A stretch of DNA of 17,046 nucleotides, from the NCBI RefSeq assembly GCF_023229105.1, contig NZ_JALNZY010000045.1, forward strand, positions 1 through 17,046, given 5' to 3'. Position numbers and translations under genes: made by a program. Below the pieces are notes generated by a model. It saw only the letters and a list, made by a program, of their open reading frames with translations. It did not search any database and was not told the origin of the DNA. Shown here in pieces: positions 5,786 to 14,206 of this stretch (the stretch's first letter is position 1; each line of letters opens with the position of its first letter). This DNA comes from Sulfurimonas sp. (GTDB lineage: Bacteria > Campylobacterota > Campylobacteria > Campylobacterales > Sulfurimonadaceae).

Positions 5786-7381
5786 AAATTCGTTAATACG
5801 AGAGTCTAGTGAATGAGCCACTTCAAGCAGACTTTTAGAGTCATTTTCAATACTCATAACACTCTTTTTGTTTGAAGATGAGTGAGCATCTATTTGAGCA
5901 ATTTGTTTTATAATCTCATCGGTATGATTTACGATTGTTTGTGAATCTTCAACCGATTTAATGGCAACCTCTACAGAGTGCTGCATCTCAAGCGAGGTGT
6001 CATTGACTTTTTGCTCAACATCTTTTGAGATAGTTGTCAGCCTCTGCATGCCTTTTGCATTTTCGTTCATTTTGTCGCTTACATCATTTATAGATTGAAC
6101 AATAGTGCTAACACTTATTTCTATCTCTGTAAGTGATTTTTGTGTGCGCTCTGCTAGTTTTCTTACTTCATCTGCTACAACAGCAAAGCCACGTCCATGT
6201 TCCCCTGCACGCGCTGCTTCTATAGCAGCATTAAGAGCCAGAAGATTGGTCTGTTCTGCGATGTCTTTTATAACAACTAGTACGCTCTTTACTTGGTCTG
6301 CATCTTGTTTTAGGTGCGTTAATTGGTCTGATAAATCATGCTCTATCTCAATAAATACTTCAACTTCATTTACCAATCTACCTAATGCTTCTTTTGATGA
6401 GTCAAGATTTGCATTAGCCTGTGAAACTCTTTGCTGTGTCTCTTTTGCTATCTCAATAGAGTGATCAAGAATCTCTTTGATAGATTTGCTCTTATCAATA
6501 GTTTGAGATACTATGATGCTCTCCTCTTCAATACTTTTGTTAATAGAAAATGATTCGTTTGTGATTGTATTAGCAATTGATACATTTTTACTTCCGAGAG
6601 ATTTTACGTCTTTTATCGTGTTTTGTATTGAACTTACAAAGTCATTTACTGCATATGCAGAGTTTGCAAACTCATCTTCTCGTAAAACTTCAATGCGTTT
6701 TGTTAAATCTTTGTCACCATCAACAAGCGCTCTAATACGCAAGCCTAGTTCATCCAGAGGAACGATAATCTCTCTCGAAAAGAAAACACTGATAATAACA
6801 GTAAAAGCTATAAAGACAATAATAAGAGTGATTAGTAAAATCATTTTTGTATTGTTAATATCTTCATCATTTGAATCCAAAGAGACAACAAGGTCCATAA
6901 CACCAAGTATGTCTCCCTCCTTTACATTGTAGTGACATGCCATACAGCTTTCTTCTGCTATCATTGGGTTGAGAAGCTGTATTGTGTGGTGATTATTTTC
7001 ATTTTTTTCAATTGTTTTAGGCTCTTTGCTTGCAAAAACTTCTCTAATGGTTGGATTGTTAGTAAAAGTTTCGCCCTCTCTTTTGTACACCTCTAAAACA
7101 AGTTCCGATTTTGAAACTTCTAACGACTCTATGCCATGGATGCTGCTTGCTTTATCAATTGTCTTTTTGACGATTTCAGGATCGCCGGCTAACATGCCTT
7201 GTGTTACTGTTTGAAAGATTGATTGACTCAGCATTTCAAGAGAGTGCTTTGCTGTTTTATTTGAAAAATCATTAAATGTATAAGAAATATAACTATACAT
7301 AGCACCAACCGCAAGCGCACCAAAAAATAAAATTGTGATAATAATTCTAGACTTGACTGTTTTTAACATTTGTCCATCCAT
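5777..7381 (-). CDS. Methyl-accepting chemotaxis protein with periplasmic c-type heme motif
   Basis: This 534-residue inner-membrane chemoreceptor signals to CheA/CheW. Transmembrane helix 1 spans about 12-34 and helix 2 about 178-202, with a periplasmic domain of about 145 residues between them. A HAMP domain covers roughly 202-254, followed by a cytoplasmic coiled coil whose conserved hairpin tip runs from IAEQTNLLALNAAIEAARAG (374-393) through GRGFAVVADEVRKLAERT (396-413). The periplasmic domain contains CMACH (C146, C149, H150; codons at 6932-6946), the c-type heme attachment motif, just before the second helix. The receptor may therefore sense redox state, oxygen, NO or another heme ligand. 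ATG at 7367-7369 (M5, behind GGATGG) is an equally plausible start. It lies 50 nt downstream of recO on the same strand. Confidence 0.93.
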   Translation of the reverse strand: MDGQMLKTVKSRIIITILFFGALAVGAMYSYISYTFNDFSNKTAKHSLEMLSQSIFQTVTQGMLAGDPEIVKKTIDKASSIHGIESLEVSKSELVLEVYKREGETFTNNPTIREVFASKEPKTIEKNENNHHTIQLLNPMIAEESCMACHYNVKEGDILGVMDLVVSLDSNDEDINNTKMILLITLIIVFIAFTVIISVFFSREIIVPLDELGLRIRALVDGDKDLTKRIEVLREDEFANSAYAVNDFVSSIQNTIKDVKSLGSKNVSIANTITNESFSINKSIEEESIIVSQTIDKSKSIKEILDHSIEIAKETQQRVSQANANLDSSKEALGRLVNEVEVFIEIEHDLSDQLTHLKQDADQVKSVLVVIKDIAEQTNLLALNAAIEAARAGEHGRGFAVVADEVRKLAERTQKSLTEIEISVSTIVQSINDVSDKMNENAKGMQRLTTISKDVEQKVNDTSLEMQHSVEVAIKSVEDSQTIVNHTDEIIKQIAQIDAHSSSNKKSVMSIENDSKSLLEVAHSLDSRINEFKS

Positions 7382-7431
7382 CTATTGTAAATTTTGTAAT
7401 AATTTTATCTGAACAAACTTTTGATTAAGCT

Positions 7432-8052
7432 TTAAAGCCCCTCTAAAAGTAGATACCAAAGCCTATCTATCTCCCGGTCACTAAGAAATAGCGTTGATTT
7501 GTTTTCAAACAACTCTTCAAATGAATCTTTTTTTATGCCAAATGTATGGGTGCAGCTTTTATGTGTAGGTAAAAAAGCACGAATAAGTGAGATTTCATCT
7601 CCAATTATCGGTGCGGCACATAAAAAACACACCGACTCTTTATGCAGTCTTCCCTCATGTTCAAGGAGTTTTATATATGACTCTACTGCTACTCTTTTTG
7701 GGTTTTGTATATTCCAATTTTTTGATGCGCTCTCTAAGAGCTCAAAATAGAACTCATCAAGCTCCTCGGCATCTTTTAAATGTTTATAGAAAAGTGCACA
7801 AAAATCTTGCCACACTCGTAAGAGTTTATAATCATTTATCCACTTAAACCCTATATGTATAACATCTTTAAGTCTATGGATTGTTGATTTTGAGGAACCA
7901 TCTTTTTCATAATCAATTTTAAATCCAAGATTGATAACTCCATGTCTTGCACCATAAAATCTGTAAAGAGTATCTAAGTTCTCTCTTGATAAGATAGTGA
8001 CTATTAAATCTTCATCTTTAACTTTGTTAAGATTTAGAATAAATCCTTGCAT
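7432..8052 (-). CDS. recO: Recombination mediator RecO (short Campylobacterota type)
   Basis: RecO loads RecA onto SSB-coated single-stranded DNA with RecR in gap repair. The opening MQGFILNLNKVKDEDLIVTILS (given as two parts: MQGFILNLNKVK and DEDLIVTILS, residues 1-22) is the OB-fold start typical of RecO. A helical middle leads to a metal-site candidate, CFLC (C142, C145) and THKSC (H164, C167), a CxxC/HxxC version of the RecO zinc finger. At 206 residues it is shorter than E. coli RecO (about 240) but usual for this phylum. The ATG at 8050-8052 has only a weak Shine-Dalgarno. Divergent from gltB, with a TATAAT on the minus strand (8106-8111) about 55 nt upstream. Confidence 0.85.
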   Translation of the reverse strand: MQGFILNLNKVKDEDLIVTILSRENLDTLYRFYGARHGVINLGFKIDYEKDGSSKSTIHRLKDVIHIGFKWINDYKLLRVWQDFCALFYKHLKDAEELDEFYFELLESASKNWNIQNPKRVAVESYIKLLEHEGRLHKESVCFLCAAPIIGDEISLIRAFLPTHKSCTHTFGIKKDSFEELFENKSTLFLSDREIDRLWYLLLEGL

Positions 8053-8105
8053 TAACCGCTTCTTTTATACACATATTTTATTTTCATTAAAAAAATAATA
8101 GTGAT

Positions 8106-8111
8106 ATTATA
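8106..8111 (-). promoter_or_regulatory. -10 box for recO
   Basis: TATAAT on the minus strand, predicting transcription from near 8099 and a 5' leader of about 47 nt. It overlaps the place where a -35 contact for the divergent gltB promoter would fall, so the two promoters probably compete. Confidence 0.5.
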
Positions 8112-8132
8112 TTTTCTTAAACCTTTAAGATG

Positions 8133-8138
8133 TATAAT
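8133..8138 (+). promoter_or_regulatory. -10 box for gltBD
   Basis: TATAAT immediately preceded by TG, with T-rich sequence upstream and no clear -35. Transcription would begin near 8145, leaving a leader of about 84 nt before gltB. Confidence 0.55.
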
Positions 8139-8140
8139 GC

Positions 8141-8182
8141 ATCTCTTGTCTCTAAATAGAACAAGTTTGTTTAAAAAGAGAT
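8141..8182 (+). repeat. Nested imperfect dyad in the gltB leader
   Basis: Outer arms ATCTCTT (8141-8147) and AAGAGAT (8176-8182) are exact inverse complements. An inner dyad AACAA-GT-TTGTT lies at 8160-8171. It starts just after the gltB -10 box, so it could be an operator for a regulator of nitrogen metabolism or an mRNA hairpin. A separate AT-only palindrome (ATAAAATTTTAT, 8190-8201) follows. No regulator is identified. Confidence 0.4.
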
Positions 8183-8228
8183 TAAATTCATAAAATTTTA
8201 TAAAGAATTATAAAATTCAGGAGTTAAC

Positions 8229-11200
8229 ATGGTTGAACATTATGATTTATTAAGATCATTTAAAGATAATTGCGGTTTTGGGCTTGTCGCAAATATAAAA
8301 AACATAGCATCACATAAAGTTTTAAATGATGCGGTAACTGCACTAGAGAGAATGATGCATCGCGGCGCGGTAGCAGCTGATGGAAAAACAGGAGATGGAA
8401 GTGGGCTACTTTTTTCTCTTCCTGAAGAGTTTCTTCGTAAAGAGGCTAAGAAAAATGGAATTGAGTTGCCAAAACAGTTTGCCGTAGCTTCTGTTTTTAC
8501 AAAAGATTTAAAGAACTTAGATATATTAGAGGATATTTGTGAGGCGAATGATTTAAAGGTTATTTTTCATAGAGATGTTCCTTTAAACAGAGATGCACTC
8601 GGTGAGCAAGCACTTGCAACATTACCAATAATTGTCCAACTATTTATAACTCCAAACTCTATTATGGCATCAAACAGATTTGAAGCACTTCTGTATCTCT
8701 CACGTAAACAGAGCGAACACAAGCTCGTTGATGATAAAGATTTTTATATAGCTTCTATGAGCTCAAAAGTTCTTTCATATAAAGGGCTTGTAATGCCTAC
8801 TCATATAAAAGAGTTTTATAAAGATTTGCAGGATGAGAGTTTTAAAATATCTTTTTCACTCTTTCATCAGAGATTTTCAACTAATACTCTCCCACAATGG
8901 AAACTTGCACAACCGTTTCGCACAGTTGCGCACAATGGCGAGATTAACTCAGTAGAGGGGAATCGTTTTAACGTTGAGATAAAGTCTGAATCTATTAAAA
9001 GTGAAGTTTTTACCGATGAAGAGATTCAAAGAATATTACCTATTTTACAGTCAAGATCTTCAGACAGCGCTTCTGCGGATAACTTTTTTGAGTTTTTGCT
9101 TGTAAATGGTATGGATTTTTTTAAAGCGGTTCGTGCCGTAATCCCTGCAGCTTGGCAAAATGCTCCGCACATGGATCCTGAACTTCGTGCATTTTATGAG
9201 TTTCAATCAACCGTATTTGAAGCATGGGATGGTCCTGCCGCGTTTTGTGTTACTGATGGTAGATATGTAGGTTGTGTGTTGGATAGAAATGGACTTCGTC
9301 CGTCAAAATATATTATTACAAAAGATGACACTCTTCTTATTGCAAGCGAGTACGGCGTAGTTGATATCGATGAAAAAGATATCAAAGAGAGAGGTCGTCT
9401 TCAATCCGGAGAGATGATAGGACTTGATCTTAAATTTGGAAAAATCTTTAAAAACAGCGAGATAAACGACTACCTCAAAAGCTCAAATCCATACATGAAG
9501 TGGCTAAATGAGCATATGATTTATCTTCAAGAGCATGTTGTAGATCAATATATGTCAGACTCACAATATACAAAAGAGGAACTAATTACCAGACAAAGAT
9601 ACTTCAATATTACTCATGAAGTTATAGAGCAGGTTATAGAACCTATGATTTTAGAGGGCAAAGAGGCAGTTGGATCTATGGGAGACGATACGCCGCTAGC
9701 AGCTTTTTCAAATAAACAAAGAGCCTTTAGTGACTTTTTTAAACAGAAGTTCGCTCAAGTTACAAATCCCCCTATTGACCCAATTAGAGAAAAAGTGGTT
9801 ATGAGTTTAAACACCGGTTTTGGCGAGATTCATAATATACTTGATGAAGTTCCGTTTCATGCGCACCGTCTCAAATCTATCTCTCCAATTATCACAAGCG
9901 AGAAGTTAACTATTTTAAAATCATTCGGGGATAAAAAATCGCCTAGTTATCAGGACTTTTATCGCAGCAAAACATTCTCTACAGCGTATGAGAAAGATTT
10001 GAAAAAATCACTCAATACTTTAGTTGAAAACGTTGTTAACTCCGTAAAAAATGAGAGTACGAGAATCATTATACTTGATGATGACGAGTTTAGCAAAAAA
10101 AATAAGATAATTCCAATGGCTATGGCTATCGGACGTTTAAATATCGCTCTCTTAAATGCAAAAATACGTCATCTAACATCTATGGTTGCAGTAAGTGGCG
10201 AGGTTTATGACTCTCACAGTGCGGCGGTTCTTATAGCCTACGGCGCAAATGCGTTGCACCCTAGGCTGTTGGCAGAGACTGTTATTGCGCATACAAAGAG
10301 ATCTAACGCGATTACGGAGGAGTGCAGTGTTGCGCTGAAAGCTGTTCATGGCTCCTTAAATGCGGGCATACTTAAAATAATGTCTAAGATGGGAATTTCA
10401 ACTATCGCATCATATAGAAATGCAGGTCTTTTTGATGTAATGGGTCTTAGCCGTGAGATAGTAAGTGAGTGTTTTGCCGCTTCAAATTCTGCACTCAACG
10501 GACTTGAGTACAGCGATATAGATGAGAGGCTTACAAAGTATCATGTAGAAGCTTTTGAGGAGAGTGGATTTAACAGAATATTCCCGCTGAATATCGGCGG
10601 ATATTATAAGTTTTATAATGAGCAAGAGTATCATGATTTCGGTCCGGCTGTTATCCATGCTATCCATGCAACTGCGCAGAGTGGAAGCAAAAAAGATTAT
10701 GAAAAGTTAAGAGATTTAATAAATAAAAGAGGATTAAAGTTTATACGTGATTTCTTTGAGATAAAGTCTGATAGAAAACCGATTGATATCTCTGAGGTTG
10801 AACCAAAAGAGGTTATTTTTAAAAGATTTGCTTCTGCTGCTATGAGTTTAGGTTCAATCTCGCCGGAAGCTCATGAGACGATTGCTATAGCCATGAACAG
10901 AATCGGAGCACAATCAAATTGCGGAGAGGGCGGGGAAGATTCTGAGCGTTTTGGTACTGAGAGAAATTCTAAAATTAAGCAGGTTGCATCAGGACGTTTT
11001 GGAGTAACTCCGGCATATCTTAGAAGTGCCGAAGAGATACAGATAAAAGTCGCACAAGGGGCAAAACCGGGTGAGGGAGGACAGCTTCCCGGACATAAGG
11101 TTACAGCACTTATCGCAAAGCTTCGTCATACGGTTGCGGGTGTCACGCTTATCTCGCCTCCGCCTCATCATGATATTTACTCTATTGAGGATTTGGCACA

Positions 11201-12668
11201 GCTTATTTTTGATGTTAAGCAGGTAAATCCAAAAGCTAGAGTTGCGGTAAAACTAGTCTCAACCATAGGTGTTGGAACTATTGCAGCAGGCGTTGCAAAA
11301 GCTTATGCCGATAAAATTATTATCTCAGGTGGAGACGGCGGAACAGGTGCCGCGCCGCTTACTTCTATAAAATTTGCAGGAAATCCTTGGGAGATTGGGC
11401 TTAGTGAAGCTCATAATGCTTTAAAAGCAAACAATCTTAGAGGAGTTGTAGAACTTCAAACAGATGGAGGTCTAAAATCCGGTTTAGATGTTATCAAAGC
11501 TGCACTTCTTGGTGCTGAGAGTTATGGTTTTGGAACTGGGGTTTTAACAATCGTAGGTTGTAAAATGCTTAGAATCTGTCATGTCAATAAGTGTTCAGTC
11601 GGTATTGCAACGCAAAATGAAAAGCTCCGTCAAGATTTCTTTAAGGGACATGTTGAGCAACTTATAAACTACTTTACTCTCTTAGCTGAGGACATTCGCC
11701 AAATTATGGCTTCTTTAGGATTTAAAACTATGCAGGAGATGATAGGCAGAAGTGACTTATTAAAGGTTGTAGATGATGATTTTGCTAAGAAATTTGACTT
11801 TAGTGCAATTTTGCATCAAGAAGATGGCGTAAATATTCATCAGCAAAAATTCAACCACCCTTTTGATGATAACAGTTTTGAAAAAGATGTACTTAAAGAG
11901 GCTATGAGCGCTATTAAGCATCCTGAGCATCCGGTTAGAATCAGCAGGAATATTACAAATGTAAATAGAAGTTTTGGAGCGCTAATTAGCGGTGAAATAG
12001 CGGAGTATTACGGGGATAAAGGGTTACGCTCAGATACAATTAGAATCAATCTAACAGGTATCTCGGGGCAGGCTCTGGGTGCATTTTTAATTCATGGGAT
12101 GTCAATCTATCTAAAAGGTGTGGCAAATGATTATATAGGCAAAGGGATGCATGGAGGTAAAATAGTAGTTACCTCTAAAAATAGCGGTGAAGAGTTTGCT
12201 GCAGGAGGAAATACATGTCTTTACGGAGCAACAGGCGGAAAGCTTTATGTTGCAGGAAGTGTGGGCGAGAGATTTGCTGTTCGTAACTCCGGAGCACTTG
12301 CGATAGTCGAGGGAACAGGCGATAATGCCTGCGAATATATGACAGGTGGGGTTGTGGTTATTTTAGGGCGCACCGGAATAAACTTTGGCGCAGGAATGAC
12401 GGGTGGAATCAGCTTTGTTTATGATGCTGAGCACAGATTTGTCGAAAATGCAAACCGAGAGCTTGTAGAGCTTGTGAGAATCGATACAGATGAGACTGAT
12501 GAAGCTAGACATTATCTAAAAAAACTTCTTAAAGATTATGTTGTTGAGACTGAGAGTAAAAAGGCAAAAGAGCTACTTGATAATTTTAGAGTAGAGGTTA
12601 GAAACTTCTGGCTTGTAAAACCTAAAAATCTAACTAAATTGCCTATGAATTTAGAGATTGGAGATTAA
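8229..12668 (+). CDS. gltB: Glutamate synthase (NADPH) large subunit
   Basis: GltB (1479 residues) takes the amide nitrogen of glutamine and transfers it to 2-oxoglutarate, giving two glutamates. A short propeptide of 14 residues precedes the catalytic N-terminal cysteine C15 in DNCGFG. The type II glutaminase domain follows, with RFSTNTLPQW from residue 215 and AHNGEIN at 234-240. The FMN-binding synthase domain shows KPGEGGQLPGHKV near 945 and GGDGGTGAAP from 1034. The 3Fe-4S cysteines are C1111, C1117 and C1122 (CKMLRICHVNKC). The C-terminal GXGXG helix domain, about 1325-1400, ends with MTGGISF. It is full length and intact. AGGAG (8219-8223) lies 5 nt before the ATG. gltD follows 2 nt later. 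Confidence 0.98.
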   Translation: MVEHYDLLRSFKDNCGFGLVANIKNIASHKVLNDAVTALERMMHRGAVAADGKTGDGSGLLFSLPEEFLRKEAKKNGIELPKQFAVASVFTKDLKNLDILEDICEANDLKVIFHRDVPLNRDALGEQALATLPIIVQLFITPNSIMASNRFEALLYLSRKQSEHKLVDDKDFYIASMSSKVLSYKGLVMPTHIKEFYKDLQDESFKISFSLFHQRFSTNTLPQWKLAQPFRTVAHNGEINSVEGNRFNVEIKSESIKSEVFTDEEIQRILPILQSRSSDSASADNFFEFLLVNGMDFFKAVRAVIPAAWQNAPHMDPELRAFYEFQSTVFEAWDGPAAFCVTDGRYVGCVLDRNGLRPSKYIITKDDTLLIASEYGVVDIDEKDIKERGRLQSGEMIGLDLKFGKIFKNSEINDYLKSSNPYMKWLNEHMIYLQEHVVDQYMSDSQYTKEELITRQRYFNITHEVIEQVIEPMILEGKEAVGSMGDDTPLAAFSNKQRAFSDFFKQKFAQVTNPPIDPIREKVVMSLNTGFGEIHNILDEVPFHAHRLKSISPIITSEKLTILKSFGDKKSPSYQDFYRSKTFSTAYEKDLKKSLNTLVENVVNSVKNESTRIIILDDDEFSKKNKIIPMAMAIGRLNIALLNAKIRHLTSMVAVSGEVYDSHSAAVLIAYGANALHPRLLAETVIAHTKRSNAITEECSVALKAVHGSLNAGILKIMSKMGISTIASYRNAGLFDVMGLSREIVSECFAASNSALNGLEYSDIDERLTKYHVEAFEESGFNRIFPLNIGGYYKFYNEQEYHDFGPAVIHAIHATAQSGSKKDYEKLRDLINKRGLKFIRDFFEIKSDRKPIDISEVEPKEVIFKRFASAAMSLGSISPEAHETIAIAMNRIGAQSNCGEGGEDSERFGTERNSKIKQVASGRFGVTPAYLRSAEEIQIKVAQGAKPGEGGQLPGHKVTALIAKLRHTVAGVTLISPPPHHDIYSIEDLAQLIFDVKQVNPKARVAVKLVSTIGVGTIAAGVAKAYADKIIISGGDGGTGAAPLTSIKFAGNPWEIGLSEAHNALKANNLRGVVELQTDGGLKSGLDVIKAALLGAESYGFGTGVLTIVGCKMLRICHVNKCSVGIATQNEKLRQDFFKGHVEQLINYFTLLAEDIRQIMASLGFKTMQEMIGRSDLLKVVDDDFAKKFDFSAILHQEDGVNIHQQKFNHPFDDNSFEKDVLKEAMSAIKHPEHPVRISRNITNVNRSFGALISGEIAEYYGDKGLRSDTIRINLTGISGQALGAFLIHGMSIYLKGVANDYIGKGMHGGKIVVTSKNSGEEFAAGGNTCLYGATGGKLYVAGSVGERFAVRNSGALAIVEGTGDNACEYMTGGVVVILGRTGINFGAGMTGGISFVYDAEHRFVENANRELVELVRIDTDETDEARHYLKKLLKDYVVETESKKAKELLDNFRVEVRNFWLVKPKNLTKLPMNLEIGD

Positions 12669-12670
12669 TC

Positions 12671-14059
12671 ATGAGAGAGTATTTAACAATTAAAAGAGTA
12701 GAAGCTAAAAAAAGATTAGTCGTAGAGAGAACAAAAGATTTTGGCGAAATTTATGAGGTTTTTGACAGTAATGAAGCAGCAACTCAAAGTGAAAGATGTA
12801 TTCAGTGCGGGGACCCGTTTTGTTTAAATAAATGCCCACTTCATAACTATGTTCCGCAGTGGCTAAAAGCAGTAAGCGAAAAGGATTTGGAGTTTGCTTT
12901 TAAACTTTCAAATGAGCCTTCTCCTTTTCCTGAAGTTATGGGAAGAATTTGCCCTCATGAGAGACTTTGTGAGGGAGATTGCACGCTAAATGATGGGCAT
13001 GGAGCAATAACAATCGGATCTGTTGAGACTTTTATCACAGAAGAGGGGTTTAAGGCTGGGTACAAACCTGACTTTCCGGGAATTACAACTGATAAAAAAG
13101 TTGCAATAATTGGAAGTGGACCTGCGGGACTATCTTGTGCCACATATCTTCTTCGCTCAGGCATTGCCGTGACTATGTATGAGAGAAGTGACAGAGCCGG
13201 CGGACTTATGACTTATGGGATTCCAAGTTTTAAACTTGAGAAAAAAATCATAGAGCGTCGCATAAAATTTCTTCTTGAAGCAGGCATGGAGCTTGTACTA
13301 AATTGTGAAGTTGGTCGTGATATAGATTTTGAAGAGATTGCAGACAAACATGATGCGATGTTTATAGGTATTGGTGCAACAAAAGCAAAAAAAGCTTCTA
13401 TCAACGGAGAACAGGCACCAAATGTTTATAAAGCTATTGATTATCTCACGGCAATTCAGAAAAAAAATTTTAAGCTTTCTTACGATAAAAAGTTTGATTT
13501 TAAAGATAAAAATATAGTTGTAATAGGCGGCGGAGATACCGCTATGGATTGTTTGAGAACTGCTAAAAGAGAGGGTGCAAAGAGTGTTGTATGTTTATAT
13601 AGACGCGATGCATATAATATGCCAGGAAGTCAAAAAGAGTATAAAAATGCTATGGAAGAGGGTGTTGATTTTACATTTTTTGTTGCACCAAAAGAGATTA
13701 TACTAAATGACAAAGGGAGTGCGGTTGCAGTGGAAGTGATTAAAACTACTCTAGGCGCAAAAGATGAGAGCGGGCGACAAAAGATGGAGGAGATAAGAGG
13801 GAGCGAATTTAAGGTAAATTCCGACGTAGTAGTTATGTCGCTAGGGTTTGACCCTGAAGTCCCTTCATTTTTAGCAGAAAACGGCATAAGCACAAATAAC
13901 TGGGGTGGAATTATTATTAATGAAGATACGCATGAGACAACCACGGCAGGAATCTATGCAGGAGGCGACTGTTATAGAGGTGCAGATTTGGTTGTAACTG
14001 CAGCTTATGATGGACGAGAAGCAGCAAGAAGTATGGTAAAAGTATTGCTGAAAAAATAG
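12671..14059 (+). CDS. gltD: Glutamate synthase (NADPH) small subunit
   Basis: GltD (462 residues) oxidises NADPH and passes electrons through FAD and 4Fe-4S clusters to the FMN of GltB. The N-terminal cluster region has CIQCGDPFCLNKC (C43, C46, C51, C55) and a second set, C94, C100 and C104 in CPHERLCEGDC. The FAD-binding motif GSGPAGLSCA is at 148-157 and the NADPH-binding GGGDTAMDC at 286-294. The closing block AGGDCYRGADLVVTA (430-444) is the usual FAD contact. It starts 2 nt after gltB, using GGAG inside the gltB end as the ribosome site, so the subunits are translationally linked. Intact and of normal length. Confidence 0.97.
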   Translation: MREYLTIKRVEAKKRLVVERTKDFGEIYEVFDSNEAATQSERCIQCGDPFCLNKCPLHNYVPQWLKAVSEKDLEFAFKLSNEPSPFPEVMGRICPHERLCEGDCTLNDGHGAITIGSVETFITEEGFKAGYKPDFPGITTDKKVAIIGSGPAGLSCATYLLRSGIAVTMYERSDRAGGLMTYGIPSFKLEKKIIERRIKFLLEAGMELVLNCEVGRDIDFEEIADKHDAMFIGIGATKAKKASINGEQAPNVYKAIDYLTAIQKKNFKLSYDKKFDFKDKNIVVIGGGDTAMDCLRTAKREGAKSVVCLYRRDAYNMPGSQKEYKNAMEEGVDFTFFVAPKEIILNDKGSAVAVEVIKTTLGAKDESGRQKMEEIRGSEFKVNSDVVVMSLGFDPEVPSFLAENGISTNNWGGIIINEDTHETTTAGIYAGGDCYRGADLVVTAAYDGREAARSMVKVLLKK

Positions 14060-14140
14060 TGTTACTTTTCTACATATATTTGCTTTGGAGGTAGAAAAAT
14101 TTGCTCTGATTTGTAACAAAAAGGAGCATTTATTTTTTCT
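14060..14140 (+). terminator. Probable gltBD terminator region with nested inverted repeats
   Basis: TGTTAC/GTAACA (14060-14065 with 14113-14118) encloses an 8-bp stem TTTTCTAC/GTAGAAAA (14066-14073 with 14091-14098). An alternative stem, TGCTC/GAGCA (14102-14106 with 14124-14128), is followed by TTTATTTTTTCTT (14129-14141 approximately) and looks most like an intrinsic terminator. It contains its own small TTTG-TAA-CAAA hairpin. The short repeat ATTTGCTYTG occurs twice (near 14079 and 14100). The structures compete, so the exact terminator is unsure. Confidence 0.42.
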
Positions 14141-14170
14141 TAAAATTATAAAAATAAAGTATAAATTCGA

Positions 14171-14176
14171 TATAAT
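14171..14176 (+). promoter_or_regulatory. -10 box for the accD operon
   Basis: TATAAT 31 nt before the accD TTG, within an AT-rich stretch and with no clear -35. Transcription would start near 14183. It probably serves all five downstream genes, since no other promoter-sized gap follows. Confidence 0.55.
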
Positions 14177-14206
14177 TTTCGCCATTATATAGATAAAGGA
14201 TAATTT

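Noticed and set aside
6105..6932. Plus-strand open frames opposite the chemoreceptor
   Set aside because: They are Ser/Thr-rich shadows of the coiled-coil codons. The chemoreceptor frame has all the expected motifs.
13871..14185. Minus-strand open frame across the gltD end and the accD promoter
   Set aside because: It opposes the conserved gltD C-terminus and the AT-rich spacer. No domain or start signals.
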